Source of the DNA: UBA6144 sp964399165
GTDB lineage: Bacteria; Bdellovibrionota; Bacteriovoracia; Bacteriovoracales; Bacteriovoracaceae
DNA length: 64,000 nucleotides
Direction: 5' to 3'
Assembly (NCBI GenBank): GCA_964399165.1
Contig: CAYNPO010000002.1
Coordinates: forward strand, 161,929-225,928
Shown: positions 34,572 through 43,171 of the stretch, in pieces
How positions within the stretch are numbered: the stretch's first letter is position 1
Layout: every line of letters begins with the position of its first letter
Position numbers and translations under genes: made by a program
Notes under the pieces: generated by a model
What the model saw: only the letters and a program-made list of their open reading frames with translations
The model's database searches: none
Told to the model about the DNA's origin: nothing

Positions 34572-34578
34572 GGGGAGA

Positions 34579-35040
34579 TTAGCGGGGCGGAAGCGTGTCG
34601 CGCTTAGGGGCGAACTCGCGGATCTTCTCCACCAGGAACTCGATGAGGTCGTCATCGGAGCAGTAGACGTCATCCACCAGGTCGGAGTTCAGGAGGAAGT
34701 TCTTCACGCGGATGGCGATGTTGTGGAGGGACTCCATGAGGTAGAGCCCGCCGATGTTCTCGCCGTTGAAGGACTTGATGATCTCTTTGCGCGCGTGGTT
34801 GAACATCTCGGTTTCGGTGATGTTCTCGGGCAGGTTGTCGGTGCCGAACTTCTCTTCGACTTCCTCAATGGCCTGCTCTTTGATGTTTTCGTCGGTGGCG
34901 AAGCTGACGCCATACTCCGTAGCCAGGGCCTCGATGAGGTCTTGGCGGGCATCCACGGCGAAGTCGATCAATTCCGCCTGCTTGAGGTGGTTGATCGTGT
35001 GTGACGAGAGGCCCGTCAAGGTTTCGAAGTCGGTCTTCAT
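34579..35040 (-). CDS. DUF507-like protein
   Basis: 153 residues, helical and acidic, with no signal peptide or membrane segment. The N-terminal segment LSSHTINHLKQAELIDFAVDARQDLIEAL resembles DUF507 proteins of deltaproteobacteria, and the C-terminal half (about 75-140) may be a second, weaker copy. Function unknown. It lies eight bases from the convergent toxin stop; no terminator lies between. Confidence 0.5.
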   Translation of the reverse strand: MKTDFETLTGLSSHTINHLKQAELIDFAVDARQDLIEALATEYGVSFATDENIKEQAIEEVEEKFGTDNLPENITETEMFNHARKEIIKSFNGENIGGLYLMESLHNIAIRVKNFLLNSDLVDDVYCSDDDLIEFLVEKIREFAPKRDTLPPR

Positions 35041-35115
35041 GGAGATCCTTAAATTGTCAAATCCCGCTCAGGATATCGGAATTCCAGGTAACCCACAAGC
35101 TAAAGCACGGCAAAA

Positions 35116-36690
35116 TTAGGCTTTTTTGAGCCGGCTCCGCACCTGTCGGACCACAGCTAAAAGCAGCTCCCGCTCTCCGAAAATCCATAGGACCGCGAGG
35201 AAAACCATGCCGGAAAGCGAGCAGATGAGGGCCAAGCGGAAGGCCTTCATGGCAAGAATTCCCTCGAACACGGACAGCTGCGTCGCGAGTCCTTCCGTGG
35301 CTAGACCCATGGCAACGCTCGCCAGCACAAGCTTCCCGATGGCCGCGTTAAAGAAGAAATTACGACCCAGGGCAAGATCACGCCGGAGCACCCAGCTGAG
35401 CAGCAAGCAGTTGGCGAGCATGGAAAGAGTGCTTCCCAGGGCCAGCATGGCAAAGCCGTAACGCGGGGTCATCCACCAGCAGAAGCCGATGTTGATGAGG
35501 ATGCCGGTCAACGAGGACATCACGGGCACACGTTGGCGGTCGATGGCGTAGAACACCGGGACCCAAATTTTGTACAGGCTGTAGAGGGGAAGGCCGAGCG
35601 TGTACATCCGTACCGCCAGCGCCGTCATCTCCGTGCTCTCGCGGGTGAAGCGTCCCCGCTCAAACACCAGGTGCACCATCTCGTCGCTTAAGCAGTAAAG
35701 CAGGGCCATGGCAGGCAACACGGCGAAGAAGCTCAGGTGGTAGCTGGAGGCCAGCGAAGCTATGGCCCCCGGGCGGTCCCCCTTCTTCCAGGATTCGGAG
35801 AAATGCACGAGATTGGAGTTCCCGATGGAAACGGAGAGGATGCCCACCGGCAGTTGGAACAAACGGAAGGCGTAGTTGAGCCAGGAAGTGGCGCCCACGG
35901 CCGCGGAAGTGGCGAGCACCGTGTTCACCAACAGGTTCACCTGGGTGGCGGCGAAGCCGATGAGGCCCGGGCCCAACAATCCGATCACTTTGCGTGCGCG
36001 CGGGCTGCCGATCTTTTCTGGTCGGACGGGTCCGTAACCCCGACGCAAGAGCAGGGGCAATTGCACCGCGGCCTGCATGGCGCCACCGAGGAGCGCTCCC
36101 CATCCCAGGCTCATGACCGGGTTTTCCCCGCGCGAGACCAGCCAGGCGGACAATCCCACCATGCACAGGATGCTCATGACGTTATAGGAGGCCGGGGCCA
36201 GGGCAGGCACGAAGAACACGCGCAAGGAATTGAGCGCGCCCATGAAGAGTGCTGCCAGCGAGATGAAGAAGAGGAAAGGGCTCATGACCCGCGTGAGCCG
36301 TACGGTGAGCTCGAACTTGGCGGGATCGGCCCTGAAGGCGGGTGCGAAGAGCGCGATGAGTTCGGGCGCGAAGATGAAAATCAGCAGGCTCAACGTGGCG
36401 GTGATCCCGCCCAGCAAAAGGAAGAGTTCCCAAAGGAGCTGCCTCCCCTTCTGCTGGCCCTCGAGGTTCGCTTCCGTGAACGTGGGCACGAACGCCGAGG
36501 AGAACGCGCCTTCCGCCAGCAGGTCGCGCAGCAAGTTGGGTATGCGGTAGGCGACGAGGAAAGCGTCGGTGAGTCCCGAGGCGCCGAAGTACGCCGCCAT
36601 GATCTGCTCCCGCACCAATCCCAGGATGCGCGAGCAGAACGTGGCTACGGCCATCTTGAAAGAGGAGCGAAGGACTTTTCCGCGGGACAT
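35116..36690 (-). CDS. murJ: Lipid II flippase MurJ (MviN)
   Basis: 524 residues from ATG 36690. About 14 membrane segments; the start FCSRILGLVREQIMAAYFGAS and LTDAFLVAYRIPNLLRDLLAEGA are MurJ signatures with the conserved cavity arginines. MurJ moves lipid II across the inner membrane for peptidoglycan synthesis. The Shine-Dalgarno-like AAAGG is directly adjacent to the ATG, so the precise start is uncertain. Confidence 0.95.
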   Translation of the reverse strand: MSRGKVLRSSFKMAVATFCSRILGLVREQIMAAYFGASGLTDAFLVAYRIPNLLRDLLAEGAFSSAFVPTFTEANLEGQQKGRQLLWELFLLLGGITATLSLLIFIFAPELIALFAPAFRADPAKFELTVRLTRVMSPFLFFISLAALFMGALNSLRVFFVPALAPASYNVMSILCMVGLSAWLVSRGENPVMSLGWGALLGGAMQAAVQLPLLLRRGYGPVRPEKIGSPRARKVIGLLGPGLIGFAATQVNLLVNTVLATSAAVGATSWLNYAFRLFQLPVGILSVSIGNSNLVHFSESWKKGDRPGAIASLASSYHLSFFAVLPAMALLYCLSDEMVHLVFERGRFTRESTEMTALAVRMYTLGLPLYSLYKIWVPVFYAIDRQRVPVMSSLTGILINIGFCWWMTPRYGFAMLALGSTLSMLANCLLLSWVLRRDLALGRNFFFNAAIGKLVLASVAMGLATEGLATQLSVFEGILAMKAFRLALICSLSGMVFLAVLWIFGERELLLAVVRQVRSRLKKA

Positions 36691-37033
36691 CCTTTGATGA
36701 TAGTCAGGCTCGGTAAGGGTCGTAGAGGAAAATAGAACGCTCGGACGGGCGCAGTTTGCCCCTATGGCGCATAGGGGCAAGTCAGTGTCTTAATTATCAA
36801 GGCCGACTGCTCCATTTCGCTTGGTGGCTCTTTATCTAACTTTTCATGCCGTGCCCGTAAGGTGATATGAGCGAAAAACCACTCGTGGAGCGGGTTTTGG
36901 GCCGTATGATGGGCTCAAGCATGGATGCGGGCGAGGGAGTGCTCAGCGACCAGGACGGAAGCGAAAGCGCACTCTCTTTTCCCACACACACAAGACGGGG
37001 ACATGGATGCCCCCACGAGAGAAGGAGGGACCC
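36691..37033. other. Divergent intergenic region (343 bp)
   Basis: Between murJ and the small gene at 37034. It holds a perfect 11-bp inverted repeat at 36756-36780 and an AT-rich stretch at 36785-36850. A small frame starts at ATG 36867 behind TAAGGTGAT (81 codons, overlapping the next gene). That frame could be a real leader peptide, but its C-terminal half lies in another frame of a credible gene, so I leave it uncalled. Confidence 0.5.
36756..36780. promoter_or_regulatory. Perfect inverted repeat, possible operator
   Basis: TTGCCCCTATG (36756-36766) and CATAGGGGCAA (36770-36780) around a 3-base centre. There is no T-tract on either side, so a protein-binding site is more likely than a terminator. 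Confidence 0.5.
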
Positions 37034-37378
37034 ATGTATCTTGCCATCGCCGTGGAAACCAAACAGCATCCGCAGCACCGTCAAGACTACCGCGTGTGGT
37101 ATCTCGAACTAGACCAGGGAGGCCGGGTCACCGGGGTGGGGGTCAAATCCCGCCAAGAGCTGATCGAAAGCCTCTTTCAGGACTACCGGGAGACCGGTGG
37201 TTCGCGCTGGAGAGCCTTTTGTAAGGGTGCGGAGCGTTCACGTCCCATCGAAGCGGCTGATTTCATCGCCATGAACATGCATGAAAACACCCACTTCGGG
37301 GAATTGCCGACCCTGAGCGAGTTCCAAGGCGTCCTGGATGCGCTCCATGCGCAGTTGGAAGTGAGAAGCATCGCCTAG
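37034..37378 (+). CDS. Small soluble protein, unknown function
   Basis: 114 residues from ATG 37034, which has AAGGAGG upstream. Sequence starts MYLAIAVETKQHPQHR, with no signal peptide, membrane segment or cysteine pattern. It is followed by a strong terminator, so it is a real single-gene unit. No family recognised. Confidence 0.65.
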   Translation: MYLAIAVETKQHPQHRQDYRVWYLELDQGGRVTGVGVKSRQELIESLFQDYRETGGSRWRAFCKGAERSRPIEAADFIAMNMHENTHFGELPTLSEFQGVLDALHAQLEVRSIA

Positions 37379-37421
37379 CCCCGCCGGTCTTTCCTCCCAG
37401 AAGAACGACGAGGCCTTTCTG

Positions 37422-37453
37422 CCGGGGAGGGTTAAAATCCTCCCCGGTTTTTT
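37422..37453 (+). terminator. Intrinsic terminator
   Basis: CCGGGGAGG (37422-37430) pairs with CCTCCCCGG (37439-37447), then six T residues. Confidence 0.95.
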
Positions 37454-37465
37454 CCCCGCCTAACC

Positions 37466-37494
37466 TTCCTTTCCCCCCTCCCCTCCCCTATAAT
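37466..37494 (+). promoter_or_regulatory. Promoter of the serA-like gene
   Basis: A consensus -10 TATAAT (37489-37494) with a weak -35 TTCCTT (37466-37471) 17 bases upstream; start codon at 37529 behind AGGAG. Confidence 0.65.
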
Positions 37495-37528
37495 CGCGCC
37501 GATCCCCCCATTCAGTTCAGGAGACGCC

Positions 37529-38476
37529 ATGAAGCCCTTCATCGTGTTCAGCGACGGCTGCGACAAGGACATTTTCGACGCCATTTCCAAGAACGCCGCC
37601 CTGGAAGTCCACCCCAAGCCCAAGGTCACCCAGGACGAACTCAAGGCCCTGCTGCCGAAAATTCACGGCCTGGTCATCCGCTCCGCCACCAAGGTGAACC
37701 AGGAGCTCATCGACGCCGCCCCGAACCTCAAGTACGTTGTGCGCGCGGGAGAGGGCACCGACAACATCGACAAAGCCGCCTGCGCCAAGCGCGGAATCAA
37801 GGTGTCCAACACCCCTGGTGCCAACAACAACTCCGCCGCCGAGCACGCCGTGGCCCTCATGATGACCGTGCTGCGGAAAACCGCTTGGGCCGACGCCAGC
37901 ATGAAGTCCGGCAAGTGGGACAAGGACGCCTTCACCGGCAACGAGCTCACCGGCAAAACCGTGGGCATCATGGGCTTCGGCCGCATCGGCCAGCTGGTCG
38001 CCAAGCGCATCAGCGGCTTCGAACCCAAGATCCTTTTCTTCGACCCCATGCTGGCCGCCCATGAAATCCCCGGCGCCACCAAAGTGGAAACCCTGGACGA
38101 GCTCTTCTCCAAGTCCGACATCGTGACCATCCACACCCCGCTCCTGGACGCCACCAAAAACTGCGTGAACGCGGCCCTGCTGGCCAAGATGAAACCCGGC
38201 GCGATCCTGGTGAACGCCGCCCGGGGCAAGATCGTGGACGAGAACGCGCTCCATGAGGTGCTTGCTGCCAAGAAAATCCGCGGCGCGGGCTTCGACGTGT
38301 TCGCCAACGAGCCGCTTGAGGCCGATTCCAAACTCAAGGGCCTGCCCAACATCGTGCTGACTCCGCACTTGGGCGGTTCCACCGAAGAGGCCCAGTTCCG
38401 CGTGGGCGAGATGGCTGCGCACCAAGTGACCGTCTTCTTCACCGAGAACAAGCTTCTCCACGAGGTCAAAGCTTAA
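37529..38476 (+). CDS. serA: D-3-phosphoglycerate dehydrogenase-like 2-hydroxyacid dehydrogenase
   Basis: 315 residues. NAD-binding GFGRIGQ at about 149-155. Catalytic triad residues are in NAARG (Arg), FANEP (Glu) and TPHLGG (His). RAGEGTDNID matches the SerA substrate loop. No ACT or ASB domain, so this is the short form, normally insensitive to serine feedback. It oxidises 3-phosphoglycerate to 3-phosphohydroxypyruvate in serine synthesis; another 2-hydroxyacid substrate cannot be excluded. purA follows 14 bp later. Confidence 0.85.
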   Translation: MKPFIVFSDGCDKDIFDAISKNAALEVHPKPKVTQDELKALLPKIHGLVIRSATKVNQELIDAAPNLKYVVRAGEGTDNIDKAACAKRGIKVSNTPGANNNSAAEHAVALMMTVLRKTAWADASMKSGKWDKDAFTGNELTGKTVGIMGFGRIGQLVAKRISGFEPKILFFDPMLAAHEIPGATKVETLDELFSKSDIVTIHTPLLDATKNCVNAALLAKMKPGAILVNAARGKIVDENALHEVLAAKKIRGAGFDVFANEPLEADSKLKGLPNIVLTPHLGGSTEEAQFRVGEMAAHQVTVFFTENKLLHEVKA

Positions 38477-38490
38477 CTGCAGAGGGATCC

Positions 38491-39759
38491 ATGAAAACGC
38501 TGGCGATCATCGGGGCGCAATGGGGCGACGAGGGTAAGGGGAAAATCACCGACCTGCTCTCCCGCAAGGCGGACCTGGTGGTGCGCTACCAGGGCGGGAA
38601 CAACGCCGGCCACACCATCTGGGTGGACGGCGTGAAGATCGTGCTCCACCTGGTCCCCTCCGGCATCCTCCACCCCCATTGCCTCTCAGTGGTGGGGCAC
38701 GGGGTGGTGCTCGAGCCTGAAGCATTCCTGACAGAGGTCGCGCGCGTGCGCGAGCACATCCCCGTCACCGGCAAGAATCTCTTAGTCTCCCAAGACACCG
38801 CCGTCATCACCTCTTGGCATAAACTCATCGATGCCGCCCGCGAGTCCCACGGCGCCGTGAAGATCGGCACTACCGGCAAGGGAATCGGGCCGGCCTACGA
38901 AGACAAGATCGCCCGTCGCGGGCTGCGGGTGCGCGACATCCTGGACAAGGCGAAGCTCAAGCAGCGCCTGGAAGAAACCGCGGAAGAGAAGATCTTCCTG
39001 CTCGAGAAAAAATACGGCGTCACCGCGCCAACCATCGGGTCCGAGACCGAGCGCCTCTACGGTTTCGGCCAGCAGCTCAAGGAATTCGTGGGCGACGGCT
39101 TCACCGCCATCCAAGACGCCCTGGCCGCCGGGAAGAAGGTGCTTTACGAGGGCGCCCAAGGCGCGCTGCTCGACATCGACTACGGCACCTACCCCTTCGT
39201 GACCTCTTCCTCCACGACCGCCGCCGGCATCCACACCGGCGCGGGCACCCGCAACGGCCGCATCGACGAAGTCCTGGGCATCACCAAGGCCTACACCACC
39301 CGCGTGGGCGCGGGCCCCTTCCCCACCGAACTCTTCGACGCCACCGGCGACTACATCCAACAGACCGGCAAGGAATTCGGCGCCACCACCGGACGCCGTC
39401 GCCGTTGCGGCTGGCTGGACTTGCCGCTCCTCCGCTACGCCGTAAAATGCTCCGGCCTCACCTCGCTCGCGCTGACCAAGCTGGACGTGCTCTCCGGCAT
39501 GGACGTGCTTCGCGTGTGCGACGCCTACGAGTACGAAGGCCGTACTTTGAAGTGCGCCGAGCAAGGCATGGATCTCGCTAAAGTGAAACCCATCTTGCGC
39601 GATATGAAGCCGTTCAAAGACGACTTCAAGTCAGGCACGTTCTCACCTGAGCTCGACGCCTACATCGCCATGATCGAGAAAGAGGTGGGAATCCCTGTGG
39701 GCATCGCGGCTTTTGGGCCAGACCGGGAGCAGATCAAGTTTCGGAAAGACTACTTCTAA
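38491..39759 (+). CDS. purA: Adenylosuccinate synthetase
   Basis: 422 residues. GTP-binding GAQWGDEGKGK at 8-18, the IMP/aspartate region RYQGGNNAGHTI, TTGKGIGPAYEDK, and the signature EGAQGALLDIDYGTYPFVTSS are all intact. The enzyme joins IMP and aspartate using GTP in AMP synthesis. It is 14 bp downstream of serA with AGAGGGAT before the ATG. Its 3' end and terminator recur in decayed form about 1 kb downstream. Confidence 0.97.
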   Translation: MKTLAIIGAQWGDEGKGKITDLLSRKADLVVRYQGGNNAGHTIWVDGVKIVLHLVPSGILHPHCLSVVGHGVVLEPEAFLTEVARVREHIPVTGKNLLVSQDTAVITSWHKLIDAARESHGAVKIGTTGKGIGPAYEDKIARRGLRVRDILDKAKLKQRLEETAEEKIFLLEKKYGVTAPTIGSETERLYGFGQQLKEFVGDGFTAIQDALAAGKKVLYEGAQGALLDIDYGTYPFVTSSSTTAAGIHTGAGTRNGRIDEVLGITKAYTTRVGAGPFPTELFDATGDYIQQTGKEFGATTGRRRRCGWLDLPLLRYAVKCSGLTSLALTKLDVLSGMDVLRVCDAYEYEGRTLKCAEQGMDLAKVKPILRDMKPFKDDFKSGTFSPELDAYIAMIEKEVGIPVGIAAFGPDREQIKFRKDYF

Positions 39760-39762
39760 TGA

Positions 39763-39794
39763 AGAAGCCCCGCTATGGCGGGGCTTCTGCTTTT
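39763..39794 (+). terminator. Intrinsic terminator of purA
   Basis: AGAAGCCCCGC (39763-39773), loop TATG, GCGGGGCTTCT (39778-39788), then GCTTTT. It overlaps the stop of the convergent gene. Confidence 0.9.
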
Positions 39795-40308
39795 AGTGTC
39801 GGGTCGCGCTGGGGATGGGTAGGGTCTCAACCGGGCCCTCGGGGTCGCCCTGCTGCTCTTCAAAACCGTCAAAGACTTGGGGCGCATTCTCGTCCTCGGC
39901 CACGATGACCAAAGAGCCGTTGAACGCCCGGTTCACTCGGTCCAGAGAAATGTCTTCGTTGAGTTGGTCGTAACGTTGATCATTGGTTAAATCGGCATAG
40001 CTGCGGATGACTTGGCCAGGATTCGGGGTCACATACCAGCTCCAGCAGCTCACTTCGGAAGCGCCAAGCTCAATGCTGCTATTCGCTGGGAAAGTCCTGT
40101 CCTCGCTGTACTCGGAGTACAGCTCACATTTCACGAAGCCTTTCTGCATCCCCCGGTCAGGCAACATGGCCACGCCGAGGTCAGTGATCTCGCCTTCTCC
40201 CGATTGTACGAGCAGGGGTTGTGTCAGGGTCAATTGCACCATGCCCTCACCGGCGTAGGCGAAAGTGGAGACCATCAGGGCAGTAATCAAGGCATGGGAT
40301 TTTTTCAT
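39793..40308 (-). CDS. Secreted protein, unknown function
   Basis: 171 residues with a signal peptide (MKKSHALITALMVSTFAYA). The mature protein is acidic with two cysteines (VKCELY and VSCWSW) that may form a disulphide. GGAGGAATAC precedes the ATG. No family recognised. It lies between purA and the decayed copy of the purA tail, so it may have been brought in with that segment. Confidence 0.6.
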   Translation of the reverse strand: MKKSHALITALMVSTFAYAGEGMVQLTLTQPLLVQSGEGEITDLGVAMLPDRGMQKGFVKCELYSEYSEDRTFPANSSIELGASEVSCWSWYVTPNPGQVIRSYADLTNDQRYDQLNEDISLDRVNRAFNGSLVIVAEDENAPQVFDGFEEQQGDPEGPVETLPIPSATRH

Positions 40309-40695
40309 GTATTCCTCCGTTGTGCCTTGTAAGGGAGCAAGGCTGGTGCCAATTGAGGTTGTGTAATTACAACCAGATACGAAGCAGCCGGTGTCGAGCT
40401 TCTAATCGAAAACCCGAAAGTGCGAAGTCTTTTTACTTATCCCCTATGACAGAGGATTTGCTTCCTGGAAGGCAAACTATCCAAAAAAGGTGGGACGCTC
40501 CTCTAACAAGGAAGAAATTGAAATGGCGTATATCAAAAGGCATCCACCCAGGCTGGCGGCGCCCACCGTGGGGCTGCTGGTCGGCATGGGTGTCTGGGCC
40601 GTCGTCATCGGGCTCGCTCATCACCCACGACAGCGCCACCTGGCTCTACGAGAGAGACTCGTGCGATGCCAGAATAAAACTAAGAATGAAAAACC

Positions 40696-40810
40696 ACTCT
40701 CACCGGAGCTCGATGCATACTTGGCGATGATTGAGAGAGAAGTGGGTATCCCATCGCGGCCTTCAGGCCGGACCGGGAGCAGATTAAGTTTTGGAAGGAC
40801 TACTTCTAAC
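40696..40810 (+). pseudogene. Decayed copy of the purA 3' end
   Basis: The last about 39 codons of purA recur here: LSPELDAYLAMIEREVGIP, then after a frameshift IAAF and PDREQIKFWKDYF with stop. Against purA (39645-39759) there is a 7-bp deletion at about 40752, and otherwise mostly third-position, synonymous changes. The terminator hairpin follows at the same distance. It is a fragment of a once-functional gene. Confidence 0.9.
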
Positions 40811-40812
40811 GA

Positions 40813-40838
40813 AGAAGCCCCGCCGAAGCGGGGCTTCT
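40813..40838 (+). terminator. Terminator hairpin, copy of the purA terminator
   Basis: AGAAGCCCCGC (40813-40823), loop CGAA, GCGGGGCTTCT (40828-40838), the same stem as at 39763, but followed by CATTAATT, so the T-tract is poor. Confidence 0.75.
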
Positions 40839-40840
40839 CA

Positions 40841-41140
40841 TTAATTGGTTCGTCCGCCGGATTGGGACGCGTCCGGGGAAGAAGGCAGCCACTCCTCGGG
40901 ATGCTCATCGGCCACCCCTTCACCGCCATCAATTTCCGGCGCGTCAGGCGGCTCCACAATCTCATGGGGATAGATCATGTCGGTGGGGGGGGCATCAAGT
41001 TCATCATCGGTGAAGCCATCGCCAACGGTGCTGCGAGACCCGGATGATTGGGCTGCCCGCTCGCCTTCGCGGCCTTGAACTGGCTCGGCCACGGCGGTCG
41101 CGGTAGTGAAGAGGAGGGTCAGGAGAAGAAAGCCTTTCAT
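40841..41140 (-). CDS. Small acidic secreted protein
   Basis: 99 residues. Signal peptide MKGFLLLTLLFTTATAVA, then a short, very acidic, Pro-rich, probably disordered chain with no cysteine. Nothing in it suggests an enzyme. It sits among small exported proteins in the accessory stretch after purA. Confidence 0.55.
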   Translation of the reverse strand: MKGFLLLTLLFTTATAVAEPVQGREGERAAQSSGSRSTVGDGFTDDELDAPPTDMIYPHEIVEPPDAPEIDGGEGVADEHPEEWLPSSPDASQSGGRTN

Positions 41141-41215
41141 GGGCGCCTCACGAGGTTCCCACCAGTATAGCGGAAGGAGGGCAGAACTTGAAAAGGGCGC
41201 TTCTTGCCCCTCGCC

Positions 41216-41509
41216 TCAGTGGGAGGTCGCAGTCAAGGTCGATCCCACAGGCGGCAGATCATCCCTCTCGTGGTCGTGGTCGGCCTTCATTGAGGCGGAC
41301 AGGCGGTCGCCCTCTTCATGGTCCAACCGGACCCGTTCGGCCTCCCGGCGGGCGGGGCCGTGGGTGATTCGGTCTATGAAGCTCGCGATCTGGTCGACCA
41401 CGCGGATATCTCGCCGGGCCTCTTGCTGGTTCGTGCCGTCGCCATTGTCATAAGCGAAGGCGCTCAGGGAGAAGCCTAGTGAGCAAACGAGGAAAAAGTG
41501 TCTAAGCAT
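41216..41509 (-). CDS. Small secreted charged protein
   Basis: 97 residues from ATG 41509, which has GGAGGATTC upstream; the open frame begins 49 codons earlier, where it would overlap the mtaB 3' end. Signal peptide MLRHFFLVCSLGFSLSAFA. The mature part is highly charged (HEEGDRLSASMKADHDHERDD) and likely helical. No family recognised. Confidence 0.6.
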   Translation of the reverse strand: MLRHFFLVCSLGFSLSAFAYDNGDGTNQQEARRDIRVVDQIASFIDRITHGPARREAERVRLDHEEGDRLSASMKADHDHERDDLPPVGSTLTATSH

Positions 41510-41618
41510 GGAATCCTCCGGATGCCCTACCCACAGCAAGGCACAGGCCAAGGCCCCGACACGATGTTTACGGTGAGTTAGCACGGAGGGGTCTGTCCAA
41601 ATATGCGACAGAACTCGT

Positions 41619-42932
41619 CTATTTGAGGTAGGGCACGGCCTCAAGCGCCGACCCATTCCAGCGCGTGGGCATCACCATCCGGATCTGGTTTTCCAGACCC
41701 TCCCCCGCCTCCATCCGCACCCGCACATACTGGGGCGTCAGCCCTTCCCACGCCCCGTCTTTCTGGGACTCAAACAACACCGGCAGCTTGCGCCCCACCA
41801 ATTCCCGCGAATAAGCGTCCAGCTTCGCTTGGCCGAGCATGATCAGCGTCTTCACCCGCTGCTTCTTCTCCTGCGAGGACACCTGGCCGGGAAGTTTCGC
41901 CGCCGTGGTGTTCTTGCGCCGTGAGAACGGGAACACGTGGAAGTGCGTGATGGGCTGCTCGCGCATGAGGTGGAAGGTCTCAAGGAATTGCTTCTCCGTC
42001 TCGCCCGGAAATCCGGCGATCACGTCCGCGCCCACGGCGGCACCGGGGAAATATCCCTGCACCATCGCCATCACGTCCTTGTACTTGGCCACGTCGTACT
42101 TCCTGCGCATGGCCTTGAGGATGTCGTCGCTGCCGCTTTGGAGCGGGATATGGAAATGGTCCTGGTATTTGCCGGAGTCCTTGAGCACCTTGAGCAGTTC
42201 TTTCGTGATCGTGTTGGGTTCCACGGAAGACAAGCGCAGGCGCTCCAGGCCTCGGACATCCAGCACCCGGCGGACCAACTCCTCGAGCTTCTCGCCAGAA
42301 GTGGACTCGTACTCCCCCACGTTCACGCCCGTGAGCACGATCTCGCGGAACCCTTGCCCCACCAGTTGCTTCGCCTGCTCCACCGCCTCCGGAATGGCGA
42401 TGGTGCGCGAGCGCCCGCGGGCGAAGGGGATGATGCAGAAACTGCAGACGTAGTTGCATCCGTCCTGAATCTTCAGGAAGGCGCGGGTGTGGGAGTCGGC
42501 GAGCGTGGTGGCGGCTCCCTGAAAGTCCGCGTTCTTCTCGATGTGCACGCTGGCCGGGCCCTCATGGGCGTCCAGATAATCAAACACTCGGTACTTCTCC
42601 GAGGTACCCAGCACCAGATCGACTTCGCTCATGCCCTGGATCTTGTCGGATTCCATCTGGGCATAGCAGCCGGCCACCACGATCTTGGCGTGAGGTGACT
42701 GAGCCTTGGCCTTGCGGATGAGGTGGCGGCAGGAACTGTCCGCGCCGTCGGTGACAGTGCACGTATTCAGGAAAACCACGTCCGCGGGCGTCCCGAACTC
42801 CACCACCTCATAGCCCCGGTCCGCGAAACCCTGGGCGATGGAGCCGGTTTCGGACGAGTTCAGCCGGCACCCCAGCGTGTGGAGCGCGACCCTTTTCAGA
42901 GAGTTGGGCAGGGCGGTAACAGGGGTGTCCAT
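41619..42932 (-). CDS. mtaB: tRNA t6A37 methylthiotransferase MtaB
   Basis: 437 residues. Cluster-binding cysteines of the N-terminal UPF0004 domain are Cys22 (TLGCRLN), Cys58 and Cys89. The radical SAM motif CNYVCSFC carries Cys159, Cys163 and Cys166, and a TRAM-like end follows. TLGCRLNSSETG fits MtaB rather than MiaB or RimO. It converts t6A to ms2t6A in tRNAs reading ANN codons. It stands directly upstream of the Lys tRNA cluster but on the opposite strand. Confidence 0.9.
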   Translation of the reverse strand: MDTPVTALPNSLKRVALHTLGCRLNSSETGSIAQGFADRGYEVVEFGTPADVVFLNTCTVTDGADSSCRHLIRKAKAQSPHAKIVVAGCYAQMESDKIQGMSEVDLVLGTSEKYRVFDYLDAHEGPASVHIEKNADFQGAATTLADSHTRAFLKIQDGCNYVCSFCIIPFARGRSRTIAIPEAVEQAKQLVGQGFREIVLTGVNVGEYESTSGEKLEELVRRVLDVRGLERLRLSSVEPNTITKELLKVLKDSGKYQDHFHIPLQSGSDDILKAMRRKYDVAKYKDVMAMVQGYFPGAAVGADVIAGFPGETEKQFLETFHLMREQPITHFHVFPFSRRKNTTAAKLPGQVSSQEKKQRVKTLIMLGQAKLDAYSRELVGRKLPVLFESQKDGAWEGLTPQYVRVRMEAGEGLENQIRMVMPTRWNGSALEAVPYLK

Positions 42933-42980
42933 GGCGGCGGAATATAAGAGGAAAGGCCCTTCTTTGTCCCGGAAAAGCGC

Positions 42981-43009
42981 TTGACGGAGCCGCTCTGGAT
43001 CACTATTTT
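42981..43009 (+). promoter_or_regulatory. Promoter of the first tRNA-Lys
   Basis: TTGACG (42981-42986) and TATTTT (43004-43009) with a 17-base spacer, 21 bp before the tRNA. Confidence 0.75.
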
Positions 43010-43030
43010 TGACTCTCTCGTTAGTCCTGT

Positions 43031-43084
43031 GGTCTCGTAGCTCAGTTGGTTAGAGCATCTCACTTTTAATGAGAGGGTCGGGTG
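43031..43084 (+). tRNA. tRNA-Lys (UUU), truncated by the gap
   Basis: Acceptor 5' half, D-arm and anticodon arm are present; the loop CTTTTAA at 43063-43069 gives anticodon TTT. The sequence stops in the variable/T-arm at the Ns, so this is an assembly truncation rather than a pseudogene. Confidence 0.9.
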
Positions 43085-43094
43085 NNNNNNNNNN
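43085..43094. other. Assembly gap (10 N)
   Basis: Ten Ns inside the tRNA cluster. Ten is a placeholder length, so real missing sequence is of unknown size and may include further tRNAs. Confidence 0.99.
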
Positions 43095-43122
43095 AATATA
43101 AATAAATCCAAGCAATAACTCG

Positions 43123-43151
43123 TTGACATCTCTCTGAAAAAACCTTACTTT
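43123..43151 (+). promoter_or_regulatory. Promoter of the second tRNA group
   Basis: TTGACA (43123-43128) and TACTTT (43146-43151), 17-base spacer, in an AT-rich stretch 21 bp before tRNA-Lys. Confidence 0.7.
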
Positions 43152-43171
43152 TTTGAAACGTTTTTATCAAT

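Larger units (their letters stand above)
40309..40840. other. Degenerate intergenic stretch (532 bp)
   Basis: No intact gene is supported. It holds a near-palindrome GGTTGTGTAATTACAACC at 40357-40374 and a frame from ATG 40523 (behind AAGGAAG) encoding a short membrane segment (about residues 14-31). That frame runs into a decayed copy of the purA tail. A continuation LITHDSATWLYERDSC in another frame hints at a frameshift. Base composition is more AT-rich than in the neighbouring genes. Confidence 0.55.

Noticed and set aside
36867..37112. 81-codon frame with a fair ribosome site
   Set aside because: Its second half overlaps the better supported gene at 37034 in another frame and looks like random sequence; kept only as a remark in the intergenic entry.
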